7,012 bases of DNA from JBFJVD01 sp041624375 (GCA_041624375.1 JBFJVD010000155.1:1-7012), one strand, 5' to 3'. Numbered from the stretch's first letter, positions 1-6,804 are shown. Notes: a model not told the origin generated them from the letters alone. Numbers and translations: made by a program.

Positions 1-612
1 GAGGTCGTCAGAGAGATACGCGCGGAGCTCTCGAAGACGGCGGAATACGGAACGCAGGGTATGCTCGTCGGCGGTCCAGGGCGCCATTGTCATCAGCCCG
101 CGGATCTCGAGATGGCGGAGTTCCTTCAATGGAGCGAACGCTTCGGCGGCCCATGGCCAGCGAGCCCGCTCGTGGAGCCGCCAGCCACCTTTTGACTCCT
201 CCCCGGAGACATTACATTCAAGCAAGATCGGGAGCACCCTTCCAGCCTCTGCGGCGTAACGTTCGAGGCGATGGGCAATCTTCATCCGGTCCACAGAATG
301 CACCAGATCGAAATAGGGTGCGACATCTGCCGCTTTGCGACTCTGGATATGCCCCACCATGTGCCATTGAATGTCTGGCAGGTCCTCGAGCTCGCGCTGC
401 TTCTGCAGCCCTTCGGCCACCCGATTTTCGCCAATCAGGCGCAAGCCGAGGCCATAGGCCTGGCGGACTGCGGCTGCAGGGAAGCCCTTGGTGATGGCCA
501 CCAGCTCGATGTCACCCACTCCCCTGCCCCCCCGGGCAGCCGCATCGGCGATGCGTTCCTGAACCCGGGCGAGGTTTTGCTCAAGCACCGCCGATGGAAC
601 CTGGTAGACCAC
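1..612 (-). CDS. yggS: YggS/YlmE family pyridoxal phosphate homeostasis protein, partial (C-terminus beyond window)
   Basis: Reading the minus strand from a GTG at 612-610 gives 204 codons open to the window edge. The family is usually about 220-230 residues, so only the C-terminal end is missing. Family motifs in order are AITKGFP with the presumed PLP-binding Lys42, GENRV at 61-65, WHMVGHIQSRK at 83-93, NVSGEESKGGW at 134-144 and RGLMTMAP at 171-178. Members are single-domain, fold-type III PLP-binding cytosolic proteins that buffer PLP and affect amino-acid and keto-acid metabolism; no catalytic reaction is firmly assigned. The GTG shares its G with the TAG stop of the upstream pgeF gene (TAGTG), and GAAGG lies a few bases upstream inside pgeF, so translation is probably coupled. 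I see no in-frame ATG in the first part, so GTG is the best start. Pairing with pgeF matches the ylmD-ylmE order of other bacteria. Confidence 0.93.
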   Translation of the reverse strand, partial: MVYQVPSAVLEQNLARVQERIADAAARGGRGVGDIELVAITKGFPAAAVRQAYGLGLRLIGENRVAEGLQKQRELEDLPDIQWHMVGHIQSRKAADVAPYFDLVHSVDRMKIAHRLERYAAEAGRVLPILLECNVSGEESKGGWRLHERARWPWAAEAFAPLKELRHLEIRGLMTMAPWTADEHTLRSVFRRLRELRAYLSDDL

Positions 613-1403
613 TATGCAACGCCTTCGGATAGCGCAATCACGGCCGCAAATCGTCCCGTTCGGCCTTCTTCCCCCCGGTGGGAGTACCAGTGCTCAAGAT
701 CGCAGGCGGTGCAAAGGCCGGCAGGCTCGATGGCTTCGACGCCCTGTTCGCGTAGCGCCCAAATCGAGGCTGACCACAGGTCGAAGTGAATCTGGCCGTT
801 TTCTGGACGAAGGAAGTGATCCGCTTGTTTCGGGTAGGCCTGGCGGACACGTTCGACGACTTCAGGGCCAACGGGGTAGTGGTCGGGCCCAATCGAGGGC
901 CCGATCGCCGCAAAGAGATCGGCAGGATCGCAGCCGAAGAGGCGTCTGAGATCCTGGATAGCCTTGCCGGCAATCCCCGCAACCGTTCCGCGCCAGCCGG
1001 CATGGACAAGCCCGATCACCCGCCGCCGAGGATCATAAAGCAGGATCGGCACGCAGTCGGCAAAACGCATTAATAGCGTGATCCCAGGCCGGTCTGTGAA
1101 GATCGCGTCAGCCTGACAATGCGCCCGCCCATTACGCGGCGCGTCGGCGATCACGACTCGATCCGAGTGAACTTGCCAGGCATCGAAGATGCTTGAGAAG
1201 TCCAATGAGATGCTTTGAAACGCGGCCTGATGGTTCCGGATCACATTCCCTCGGGAATCGCCAACTGTGCCTCCGAAGTTGAGCGACGCCCATGGCGCCG
1301 GACTCACCCCACCGCGCCGGGTGAAGATTGCGTGTACGATCTCGGAATCTGGGAAACTGGTGAAGCGCAGGTATCGCTGCTGCCCTGCGTCGTGGAAGCG
1401 CAT
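612..1403 (-). CDS. pgeF: PgeF/YfiH/YlmD family laccase-domain protein (purine nucleoside phosphorylase)
   Basis: The 263-residue product has the full set of YfiH-family signatures: FTRRGGVS at 27-34, WQVHSDRV at 76-83, QADAIFTDRPG at 97-107, FADCVPILLYD at 114-124, GLVHAGWRGT at 131-140, AIGPSIGP at 166-173 and CTACD with YSHR near 231-243. His79, Cys117 and His134 correspond to the metal-binding/active-site triad of the family. Characterised members phosphorolyse adenosine, inosine and methylthioadenosine and can deaminate adenosine; older annotations call them polyphenol oxidase or multicopper oxidase. No signal peptide is seen, so it should be cytosolic. The length is normal. It starts 28 bases after the glutaredoxin-DUF2085 gene with no obvious strong Shine-Dalgarno, and its stop overlaps the GTG of yggS by one base. 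The family is certain; the substrate here is inferred from homologues. Confidence 0.93.
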   Translation of the reverse strand: MRFHDAGQQRYLRFTSFPDSEIVHAIFTRRGGVSPAPWASLNFGGTVGDSRGNVIRNHQAAFQSISLDFSSIFDAWQVHSDRVVIADAPRNGRAHCQADAIFTDRPGITLLMRFADCVPILLYDPRRRVIGLVHAGWRGTVAGIAGKAIQDLRRLFGCDPADLFAAIGPSIGPDHYPVGPEVVERVRQAYPKQADHFLRPENGQIHFDLWSASIWALREQGVEAIEPAGLCTACDLEHWYSHRGEEGRTGRFAAVIALSEGVA

Positions 1404-1431
1404 GGGCTCAGTCTAACATGCCGTGAAGGGC

Positions 1432-2421
1432 TCAGCCAGCTGCCGTCGATGAATCCCTCGTGGTTGGCTCGTCCGCAGCGGCGAGCTTGGCCGACACCAG
1501 CGCCCGGGTCTCCGCCATGGTCTCCTCGAGATAGGGATAGGCAAGCCAGACGTTCATCACCCCGAATAGCCCCCCGGTGAGCGTCCGCAGGAGCGGCGTG
1601 CTCTCGCGCGGCGTGAATGAAATGAAGGGCAGAGGAAGCCCGGAAAGCAGCTGCGTCCCGCCGTCCAATGCGATCGGCAGGATGCCGACGAGAAACCAGA
1701 CCCAGAGTGGGACGGGTTTGAGTCGATGCCGCACAAGTCCAAAGGCCAGCCCGGCCAGCAGGATCGCCGCGTAGATCCCGATATCCCGCTCGCAAAGGGC
1801 CACCTTGTAGCCGACCTGCTCATTCCCCACAAATGCGCGCGCCCCCCATAGGTCGTCTTCATCGAGACCGGTGGCGGCGCCGTAGGTTGTCAGCGACGTG
1901 CCCGCCAGTTCGCGGGGGTAGGCGATTTGGTCCCCAAAGAGAAACCACGACCGGAAGGCAAGCTGGTGGCAGAGAGGCGAATAGGCGCGGTAGATCCACT
2001 GCGCCGGCCGGGTGGCTCCGCTCTTCATCAGCGCTGGGGCTGCAAAGGGAAGGCCTACGTAAATGAAGACGCCCAGATTAAAGATCGCCAACCAGTGCAC
2101 GGCGAAGAAGCGAAGTGCGCGGTTGAGACGGCGGCCAACGCTCGGATCGACCCCCGCCGTGCTCTCCTGCGATTGAAATCCATCCCGGGCGGCCATCAGG
2201 GTCACCTTGAGATCCTGCATACCAAAGGGCGCCTGGAGTGTATAGGCGCCGACTTTCACAACAGGGACGTGATCACCATATTTCTCGACCAGCGTCGGCT
2301 CGCGGTCGACATCGACCTCAACCAGTTTGTGAGGAATGTCCGGGCGCAGCGCCTCGAGCTCTTGACGAGCTTCATCACAGAGCCCACAGTCCGCTCGGGT
2401 GTAGAAGGTAACGCGCATCAT
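1432..2421 (-). CDS. Glutaredoxin-like domain fused to DUF2085 integral membrane domain
   Basis: The 329-residue product has two parts. Residues 1-80 are a small glutaredoxin/DUF836-type thioredoxin fold: FYTRADCGLCDEA with a CGLC redox motif (Cys12, Cys15), the EVDVDREP strand and the cis-proline in HVPVV (Pro53). After a linker (about 81-100), residues 101-300 are a DUF2085 membrane domain with about four hydrophobic segments (roughly 104-130, 208-229, 238-258, 279-297). It carries that family's conserved CHQ (Cys151-His152-Gln153) and CERDIGIY (Cys210) motifs, followed by ALDGGTQ at 251-257. The last 30 residues are polar. There is no signal peptide, so the CGLC domain is presumably cytosolic. 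The start codon overlaps the stop of the TlpA-like gene by four bases (ATGATG; the second ATG is also possible), implying coupling. DUF2085 has no established function. A role in thiol or haem/metal redox chemistry with CcdA and TlpA is inferred from context and cysteines only. Confidence 0.88.
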   Translation of the reverse strand: MMRVTFYTRADCGLCDEARQELEALRPDIPHKLVEVDVDREPTLVEKYGDHVPVVKVGAYTLQAPFGMQDLKVTLMAARDGFQSQESTAGVDPSVGRRLNRALRFFAVHWLAIFNLGVFIYVGLPFAAPALMKSGATRPAQWIYRAYSPLCHQLAFRSWFLFGDQIAYPRELAGTSLTTYGAATGLDEDDLWGARAFVGNEQVGYKVALCERDIGIYAAILLAGLAFGLVRHRLKPVPLWVWFLVGILPIALDGGTQLLSGLPLPFISFTPRESTPLLRTLTGGLFGVMNVWLAYPYLEETMAETRALVSAKLAAADEPTTRDSSTAAG

Positions 2422-3005
2422 GGGCCAATCCCCAGTTCACTCAGGTACCCGTCCAGCTGACCTTCCGTCATCAGGCCAATATGCACAATTCGAATGACCC
2501 CTTCGCGATCGACAAAGTAGCTGGAAGGGTAGCCGCGCACCCGGTACAGCTGTTGAATGTGCCCCCCAGGGTCGAGCAAGAGCGGGAAGCTCAGACCGAA
2601 GGATTCACCGAAAGCTGTCACGGCATCCAAAGGTTCATCAAAGTTCACGGCCAGAACCTGCAGTCCAACTTCCTTGTAGCGCGCATAGCGATCCTCGAGC
2701 GCCGGCATCTCAATTCGGCAGGGGGCGCACCACGTTGCCCAGAAGTTTATCAGAACTACGGAACCTTGCAGGTCGCTCAGCCGGTGCGAGCGGCCTTGGG
2801 TGTCGGAAAGATTGAAATCGGGGGCCGGTGCGCCCTGCTCGGGCGCCGCAGGAACCGCACTCAGCCCTGCGAGGAGGCCTGGAGGAACGCTCACGCTGCT
2901 GCGGGAGGGCAAGCCGAAGAAGAAGGCCAGCCCGGCCGCCAAGCCCAGTAGAACGCCGGCAAGACCAAGGGTCAGCGGCTTCGAACTGAGCGCCCGCTCG
3001 AGCAT
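2418..3005 (-). CDS. Membrane-anchored TlpA/ResA-type thioredoxin-like protein
   Basis: The 195-residue product begins with a short charged stretch and one hydrophobic helix (about 11-32) that should act as an uncleaved anchor or signal, followed by a Pro/Ala-rich linker and an AhpC/TSA-Redoxin-like thioredoxin fold from about residue 60. Visible motifs are APDFNLSD at 61-68, VLINFWATWCAPCRIEMP at 84-101 with redox pair Cys93/Cys96, LAVNFDEP at 118-125, and the cis-proline loop RGYPSSYFVDREG at 157-169. This architecture is that of extracytoplasmic TlpA/ResA/CcmG reductants, which keep apocytochrome c or the copper site of cytochrome oxidase reduced. The gene is 11 bases after ccdA, its usual electron donor, and overlaps the fusion gene by four bases. 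GGGGA lies five bases before the ATG at 3005 and supports that start. Which client it reduces cannot be told from the sequence; no cytochrome c or oxidase gene is in the window. Confidence 0.93.
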   Translation of the reverse strand: MLERALSSKPLTLGLAGVLLGLAAGLAFFFGLPSRSSVSVPPGLLAGLSAVPAAPEQGAPAPDFNLSDTQGRSHRLSDLQGSVVLINFWATWCAPCRIEMPALEDRYARYKEVGLQVLAVNFDEPLDAVTAFGESFGLSFPLLLDPGGHIQQLYRVRGYPSSYFVDREGVIRIVHIGLMTEGQLDGYLSELGIGP

Positions 3006-3016
3006 AGGATCCCCGT

Positions 3017-3739
3017 CTAAAGACCGAAGTCGACGAAGAAGCCGAAGCGCGCCAGCCGTTCAAGCGTTCCCGTGAACAGCAAGACGCCGACGATGACCAG
3101 TACGGCGCCGGTAACCATCGAGAGATAGCGGATCAGCCGGCCCTGGCGGCGCAGCAGATGGGTGACCCGACCAATTCCCAGAGCTGCCAGGAGGAAGGGG
3201 ATCGCCAGCCCCACAGAATACGCGCTGAGCAAGACCACGCCCTGATTGACATCGCCAGAATTAAGCGCCAGCGTGAGGACAGCACCAAGGACTGGCCCGA
3301 CACAGGGAGCCCAGCCTGCCGAGAAGAAAACGCCCATCATCGCGGAAGATAAATAGCCAAGCCCCGGATCCGGACGCTCCTGGCGACGGGTGTCGACATT
3401 GAGAAAAGGAATGTTCACCACGCCCAGAGTGTGCAGGCCGAAGATAATCACAATTACGCCGCCAATCCGGGAGAGCCAGATTCGCATATCGTAGAGGGCG
3501 GCCCCGATCGCTGATGCCGCCGCGCCCAGAGCGACGAACACCAGGCTGAAGCCCATCACAAAGGCCAGGCCGTGGCTGAACGTCTCCCAGCGATTTTCAA
3601 CGACCAGGCCTTCGGCCGTCAGCGTGCGACCACTGAGGTAGCCGACATAGGCCGGCACGAGTGCCAGGACGCATGGGGAAAGAAATGAGGCCAGTCCGGC
3701 CAGGGCAGCCAAGCCCACGGTCACATTTGCTGGATCCAT
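3017..3739 (-). CDS. ccdA: Cytochrome c biogenesis protein CcdA (DsbD membrane-domain family)
   Basis: This 240-residue polytopic protein has about six transmembrane segments (roughly 7-34, 56-83, 90-112, 132-158, 166-190, 206-224). The two signature cysteines are in FLSPCVLALVPAYVGYLSG (Cys23) and SAGWAPCVGPVLGA (Cys146), the CcdA/DsbD beta-domain pair that passes electrons from cytosolic thioredoxin to an extracytoplasmic thiol protein. Its length is typical of stand-alone CcdA rather than full DsbD. It is the first gene of the minus-strand cluster, and the TlpA-like gene 11 bases downstream is the obvious acceptor. The ATG at 3739 is chosen because family homology begins almost immediately after it; no strong Shine-Dalgarno is visible. 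Membership is certain. Whether the pathway serves cytochrome c maturation, oxidase copper-site assembly or another clientele is open. Confidence 0.94.
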   Translation of the reverse strand: MDPANVTVGLAALAGLASFLSPCVLALVPAYVGYLSGRTLTAEGLVVENRWETFSHGLAFVMGFSLVFVALGAAASAIGAALYDMRIWLSRIGGVIVIIFGLHTLGVVNIPFLNVDTRRQERPDPGLGYLSSAMMGVFFSAGWAPCVGPVLGAVLTLALNSGDVNQGVVLLSAYSVGLAIPFLLAALGIGRVTHLLRRQGRLIRYLSMVTGAVLVIVGVLLFTGTLERLARFGFFVDFGL

Positions 3740-3831
3740 CGTTGATTACCGACTTACCCTTTCGGAGACTGGTACGCCTCATGTTGTGGGTCTGGCCCGA
3801 TCGTGGCTGGGATGACCGGCATGAGTGTACC

Positions 3832-3888
3832 GGAGCCGTCGAGGCGGCGAAGTGCCGCCGGTTACGAAACCGCAAAGCGGCGGGCTCC
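3832..3888 (-). other. GC-rich foldable segment with two mutually exclusive hairpins, possible ccdA leader RNA
   Basis: A six-base outer stem (GGAGCC 3832-3837 with GGCTCC 3883-3888) encloses two competing hairpins. State A pairs 3843-3848 with 3854-3859 (6 bp, 5-base loop). State B pairs 3854-3863 with 3868-3872 plus 3877-3881 (10 bp, 4-base loop, 4-base bulge). Both use 3854-3859, so they cannot coexist. The segment lies upstream of the csoR promoter and about 95 bases before the ccdA start, so if transcribed it most likely belongs to the ccdA leader on the minus strand. I matched it to no known riboswitch class and found no convincing ccdA promoter. In GC-rich DNA such pairing can arise by chance. 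Confidence 0.35.
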
Positions 3889-3913
3889 CCGATGAAGTTT
3901 AATCGAATACAGG

Positions 3914-3942
3914 TTGACAAAAGATTACGGTCGGATTAACAT
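3914..3942 (+). promoter_or_regulatory. Predicted sigma70-type promoter for csoR-copA-YHS
   Basis: A perfect -35 box TTGACA (3914-3919) is followed after 17 bases by TAACAT (3937-3942), which matches the -10 consensus at four of six positions including the outer T, A and T. A start site near 3949-3950 would give an untranslated leader of about 67 bases before csoR. The region is AT-rich compared with its surroundings, and the predicted start abuts the palindrome at 3956-3975. Confidence 0.65.
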
Positions 3943-3955
3943 AAGAGTAGCACAC

Positions 3956-3975
3956 CCCTCCCCTGGGGGGGAGGG
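3956..3975. promoter_or_regulatory. Probable CsoR operator (C-tract/G-tract palindrome)
   Basis: CCCTCCCC (3956-3963) and GGGGAGGG (3968-3975) form a perfect 8-bp inverted repeat around TGGG. CsoR/RcnR-family repressors are known to bind GC-tract palindromes of this kind next to the copper genes they control. It sits just downstream of the predicted promoter and about 40 bases before csoR, a place where a bound repressor would block transcription initiation. No T-tract follows, so an intrinsic terminator is unlikely. The match is to the operator type, not an exact known site. Confidence 0.65.
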
Positions 3976-4016
3976 ACAAGAAAGAAGATTCGTTCGCCTG
4001 TCATCCGAGGTGATCC

Positions 4017-4307
4017 ATGCCAAATGACGCGACCACCCTAACCGATACGCTCAATAGGTTGCGCTCCGTCGAGGGGCACATCCGCGGCGTCCAACGGATG
4101 ATCGAGGATGATGCCTACTGCATCGACATCATTCAACAGATTCAAGCCGTCCAAGCGGCTCTCAGCAAGATCAGCGTCCAGGTGTTGGACGGCCACCTGC
4201 ACCACTGCGTGACGGAAGCCATCCGCGGTGAGAACCCGGCGGATCGAGAGCGCGTCCTGGAAGAGATCAAGGATGTTTTCCAGGCTCGCAGCCGGATCAC
4301 GGGATGA
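4017..4307 (+). CDS. csoR: CsoR-family copper-sensing transcriptional repressor
   Basis: This 96-residue all-helical protein belongs to the CsoR/RcnR/FrmR (DUF156) family: NRLRSVEGHIRGVQRMIEDDAYC at the N-terminal helices, then QIQAVQAALSKIS and DGHLHHCV. Cys35, His60 and Cys64 reproduce the Cys-X24-His-X3-Cys spacing of Cu(I)-binding CsoR, which points to copper rather than nickel/cobalt (RcnR) or formaldehyde (FrmR). Apo-CsoR tetramers bind DNA and release it on Cu(I) binding. A GAGGTGAT ribosome binding site (4007-4014) fixes the ATG at 4017. Its stop overlaps the first possible ATG of copA by four bases (ATGA), so the regulator and the pump it most likely controls are co-translated. The upstream palindrome suggests autorepression. 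Confidence 0.94.
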   Translation: MPNDATTLTDTLNRLRSVEGHIRGVQRMIEDDAYCIDIIQQIQAVQAALSKISVQVLDGHLHHCVTEAIRGENPADRERVLEEIKDVFQARSRITG

Positions 4308-6781
4308 GATCTATGAGCCCCACGACCCATGCGAAAATGAACGATCAGCGCGTTGAACTGCCGATCACCGGCATGACCTGCGCCAACTGCGCGATCACCG
4401 TCGAGAAAGGGCTGCGGCGTCTAGAGGGGGTTTCCGAGGCAACCGTATCGCTCGCCCTCGAGCGCGCCGCGGTGACCTACGACCCTGAGAAAGTCAACCT
4501 GCAAGATCTGCAGCAGCAGCTCGAGCGCATTGGCTATGGCACGGCTGCGGCCGAGCTCGAGCTGTCGATCACAGGGATGACCTGCGCGAACTGTGTGTCG
4601 ACGGTTGAAAAGGGATTGCGCAAGCTCGATGGCGTGCTGGAGGTCTCCGTGAATTTGGCCACCGAGCGGGCAAGGGTTCGCTACTTGCCGGGCAGCCTAC
4701 GCCGGGCCGACCTCGTACGCCAGGTCGAGCGGATCGGCTATGGCGTCGTGGACACCGACGCCGACACCGAGCCCGAAGACGCCGAGCGCGCCGCGCGTGA
4801 GGCGGAGATTCGCCGCCAACAGCAGCTCTTCTTCGTAGGCGTGCTGTTCAGCCTGCCGCTCTTCCTGTTGAGCATGGCCCGCGATTTCAACCTGCTGGGT
4901 CCCTGGGCGCACGCACAATGGGTCGATGGGTTCATGTGGGCGCTGGCCACACCGGTACAGTTCTACGTCGGCTGGCAATACTATGAGGGCGCAGCGAAAG
5001 CACTGCGCAATCGAACGGCGAATATGGACGTTCTGGTGGCACTCGGCAGCAGTGTGGCCTACCTGTACTCCGTATTCGTCACGCTGCGAATTGCACCGGG
5101 CCACGTCTACTTCGAGACCGCGGCGGCGATCATCACCTTGATCGTGCTGGGGAAATTGCTTGAAGCCAGAGCCAAGGGACAGACCAGCGAAGCGATCAAG
5201 CGCCTCATTGGCCTGCGTCCGAAGACCGCGCGGGTCATACACGATGGCGAAGAAATCGAAGTGCCCATCGATTCTGTCCAGGTAGGAGACACCGTCGTCG
5301 TCCGGCCTGGCGAGAAGATCCCTGTAGATGGAATTGTTCTCGATGGTCAGGGCGCGGTCGATGAGAGCATGATCACCGGGGAAAGCCTCCCCGTCGAGAA
5401 AGCTGTCGGCGACCCTGTGATCGGCGCGACGCTCAACCAGCTTGGCAGGCTCAAGTTCCAGGCGACGGCGGTCGGTCGACAGACGGCTTTGGCGCAGATC
5501 ATCCGGCTGGTCGAGGAGGCCCAGGCCAGCAAGGCCCCCATTCAGCGTCTGGCAGACGAAGTGGCCGCAGTGTTTGTGCCTATTGTCGTGGTCATCGCAT
5601 TGGTGACATTCGCGGTCTGGACCCTCCTCGTTCCCGGCGCAACCTGGATCGATGCCCTGATCCGGCTGGTCGCCGTTCTTGTCATTGCCTGCCCGTGCGC
5701 GATGGGACTGGCAACTCCCACGGCCGTCATGGTGGGCACCGGGAAGGGCGCCGAGCTTGGGATCCTGTTCAAGAACAGCGCGGCGCTTGAGAAGGCGCAC
5801 CAGCTGACGGCGGTGGTGCTCGACAAGACGGGCACCATTACCCGCGGCGAGCCATCGGTCACGGACGTCATCCCGGCGGAAGGCTACAGCGTCGTGGATG
5901 TGCTTCGGCTGGCGGCCAGCCTGGAGCGCGGCTCGGAACACCCGCTTGGACATGCGATCGTTCGGGCCGCAGAAGCACAAGCCCTCCAGCTTTCGGAACC
6001 GGAGACATTCGAAAGCATCACAGGTCAGGGCGTACGAGGCGCTGTTGACGGACGGAGCGTGCTGGTTGGAAACCTTCGCTTGATGGAGGCCGAAGAGGTC
6101 CACCTGAACGGTCTTGCGGGAAAGGCGACCGAGGTTCAGCAGCAGGCGAAGACCGCCATGTGGTTGGCCGTCGAAGGTCGAGCGGCCGGCATCGTGGCCG
6201 TCGCGGACACCGTAAAGGATGGCAGCCGGGAGGCCATCGCCGAGTTAAGGCAGCTTGGGCTTCATACGGCGATGATCACCGGCGACAATCCGGCCACGGC
6301 ACAGGCAATCGGCAAAGAAGTCGACCTCGACACCGTCTTCGCCGAGGTCGCGCCGGGCGAAAAGTCGGAATACGTCAAGCGGCTGCAGGCTGAGGGCCAC
6401 ATTGTCGGCATGGTTGGCGACGGGATCAACGACGCGCCTGCGCTGGCACAGGCCGATGTCGGCATCGCTATCGGCACAGGAACCGACATCGCGCTCGAAG
6501 CCTCCGATGTAACGCTGATCCGCGGCGACCTGCGCAGCGTTCCCGAGGCGCTCCGGCTCAGCGCGGCCACAATCCGCTACATCAAACAGAATCTATTCTG
6601 GGCGTTCGGCTACAATGTGATCCTGATCCCCATCGCTGCCGGTGTTCTCTACCCGTTCGACTGGGCGCCGGATCTTCTCCGGCAGCTCCACCCGGTCCTG
6701 GCGGCGTTTGCGATGGCCTTCAGCTCGGTCAGTGTTGTCACCAATTCGCTGCGCTTGCGGCGAGTGAAGATCCGCAAATAG
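4304..6781 (+). CDS. copA: Cu(I)-exporting P1B-type ATPase CopA with two heavy-metal-associated domains
   Basis: The 825-residue product exports Cu(I) from the cytosol using ATP. Two N-terminal HMA domains, about 17-80 and 85-148, each carry GMTCANC (Cys26/Cys29 and Cys94/Cys97). An eight-helix P1B core follows: actuator motif TGE at 358-360, the transport motif CPC at 463-465 in helix 6, phosphorylation motif DKTGT at 507-511 (Asp507), the nucleotide-domain HP dipeptide at 546-547 in SEHPLG, and GDGIND at 705-710. YN (770-771) in helix 7 and MAFSS (804-808) in helix 8 complete the Cu(I) subgroup signature. The length is normal for a bacterial two-HMA CopA. The first ATG (4304) overlaps the csoR stop; ATGs at codons 4 and 12 are equally compatible with the fold, so the exact start is uncertain by about 11 residues. 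Confidence 0.96.
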   Translation: MRSMSPTTHAKMNDQRVELPITGMTCANCAITVEKGLRRLEGVSEATVSLALERAAVTYDPEKVNLQDLQQQLERIGYGTAAAELELSITGMTCANCVSTVEKGLRKLDGVLEVSVNLATERARVRYLPGSLRRADLVRQVERIGYGVVDTDADTEPEDAERAAREAEIRRQQQLFFVGVLFSLPLFLLSMARDFNLLGPWAHAQWVDGFMWALATPVQFYVGWQYYEGAAKALRNRTANMDVLVALGSSVAYLYSVFVTLRIAPGHVYFETAAAIITLIVLGKLLEARAKGQTSEAIKRLIGLRPKTARVIHDGEEIEVPIDSVQVGDTVVVRPGEKIPVDGIVLDGQGAVDESMITGESLPVEKAVGDPVIGATLNQLGRLKFQATAVGRQTALAQIIRLVEEAQASKAPIQRLADEVAAVFVPIVVVIALVTFAVWTLLVPGATWIDALIRLVAVLVIACPCAMGLATPTAVMVGTGKGAELGILFKNSAALEKAHQLTAVVLDKTGTITRGEPSVTDVIPAEGYSVVDVLRLAASLERGSEHPLGHAIVRAAEAQALQLSEPETFESITGQGVRGAVDGRSVLVGNLRLMEAEEVHLNGLAGKATEVQQQAKTAMWLAVEGRAAGIVAVADTVKDGSREAIAELRQLGLHTAMITGDNPATAQAIGKEVDLDTVFAEVAPGEKSEYVKRLQAEGHIVGMVGDGINDAPALAQADVGIAIGTGTDIALEASDVTLIRGDLRSVPEALRLSAATIRYIKQNLFWAFGYNVILIPIAAGVLYPFDWAPDLLRQLHPVLAAFAMAFSSVSVVTNSLRLRRVKIRK

Positions 6782-6790
6782 CTTTCAACG

Positions 6791-6798
6791 AAGGAGGA
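6791..6798 (+). promoter_or_regulatory. Strong Shine-Dalgarno for the YHS-domain gene
   Basis: AAGGAGGA lies six bases before the ATG at 6805, in the short gap after copA. It is the best ribosome binding site in the window and supports both the start and the reality of this small gene, suggesting high translation relative to copA. Confidence 0.85.
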
Positions 6799-6804
6799 AG
6801 TGGC

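Noticed and set aside
87..789. Plus-strand open frames across 87-494 and 271-789
   Set aside because: They lie opposite yggS and pgeF, whose conserved motifs continue through the whole region on the minus strand.
1304..1795. Minus-strand open frame overlapping the DUF2085 gene and the pgeF start
   Set aside because: It is an alternative-frame shadow of the membrane domain, low in complexity and without recognisable motifs.
3754..3822. A 22-codon open frame just before ccdA on the minus strand, possible leader peptide
   Set aside because: It has no Shine-Dalgarno sequence and no residue run suggesting attenuation; short frames of this size are expected by chance.
3832..3895. Resemblance of the foldable segment to a c-di-GMP-I (GEMM) riboswitch because of GCAAAGC and CCGATGA strings
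   Set aside because: The order and spacing of the conserved aptamer elements do not match, and the orientation in which the strings read (plus) places them upstream of the csoR promoter.
3956..3980. The C/G-tract hairpin as an intrinsic terminator
   Set aside because: No T-run follows on either strand and it lies between divergent genes, next to a promoter, where an operator is the better explanation.
4697..6103. A 468-codon open frame on the minus strand inside copA
   Set aside because: It is antisense to a complete, motif-rich CopA; its His/Asp/Arg-rich composition is what GC-rich codon usage produces in an opposite frame, and no family motif is visible.
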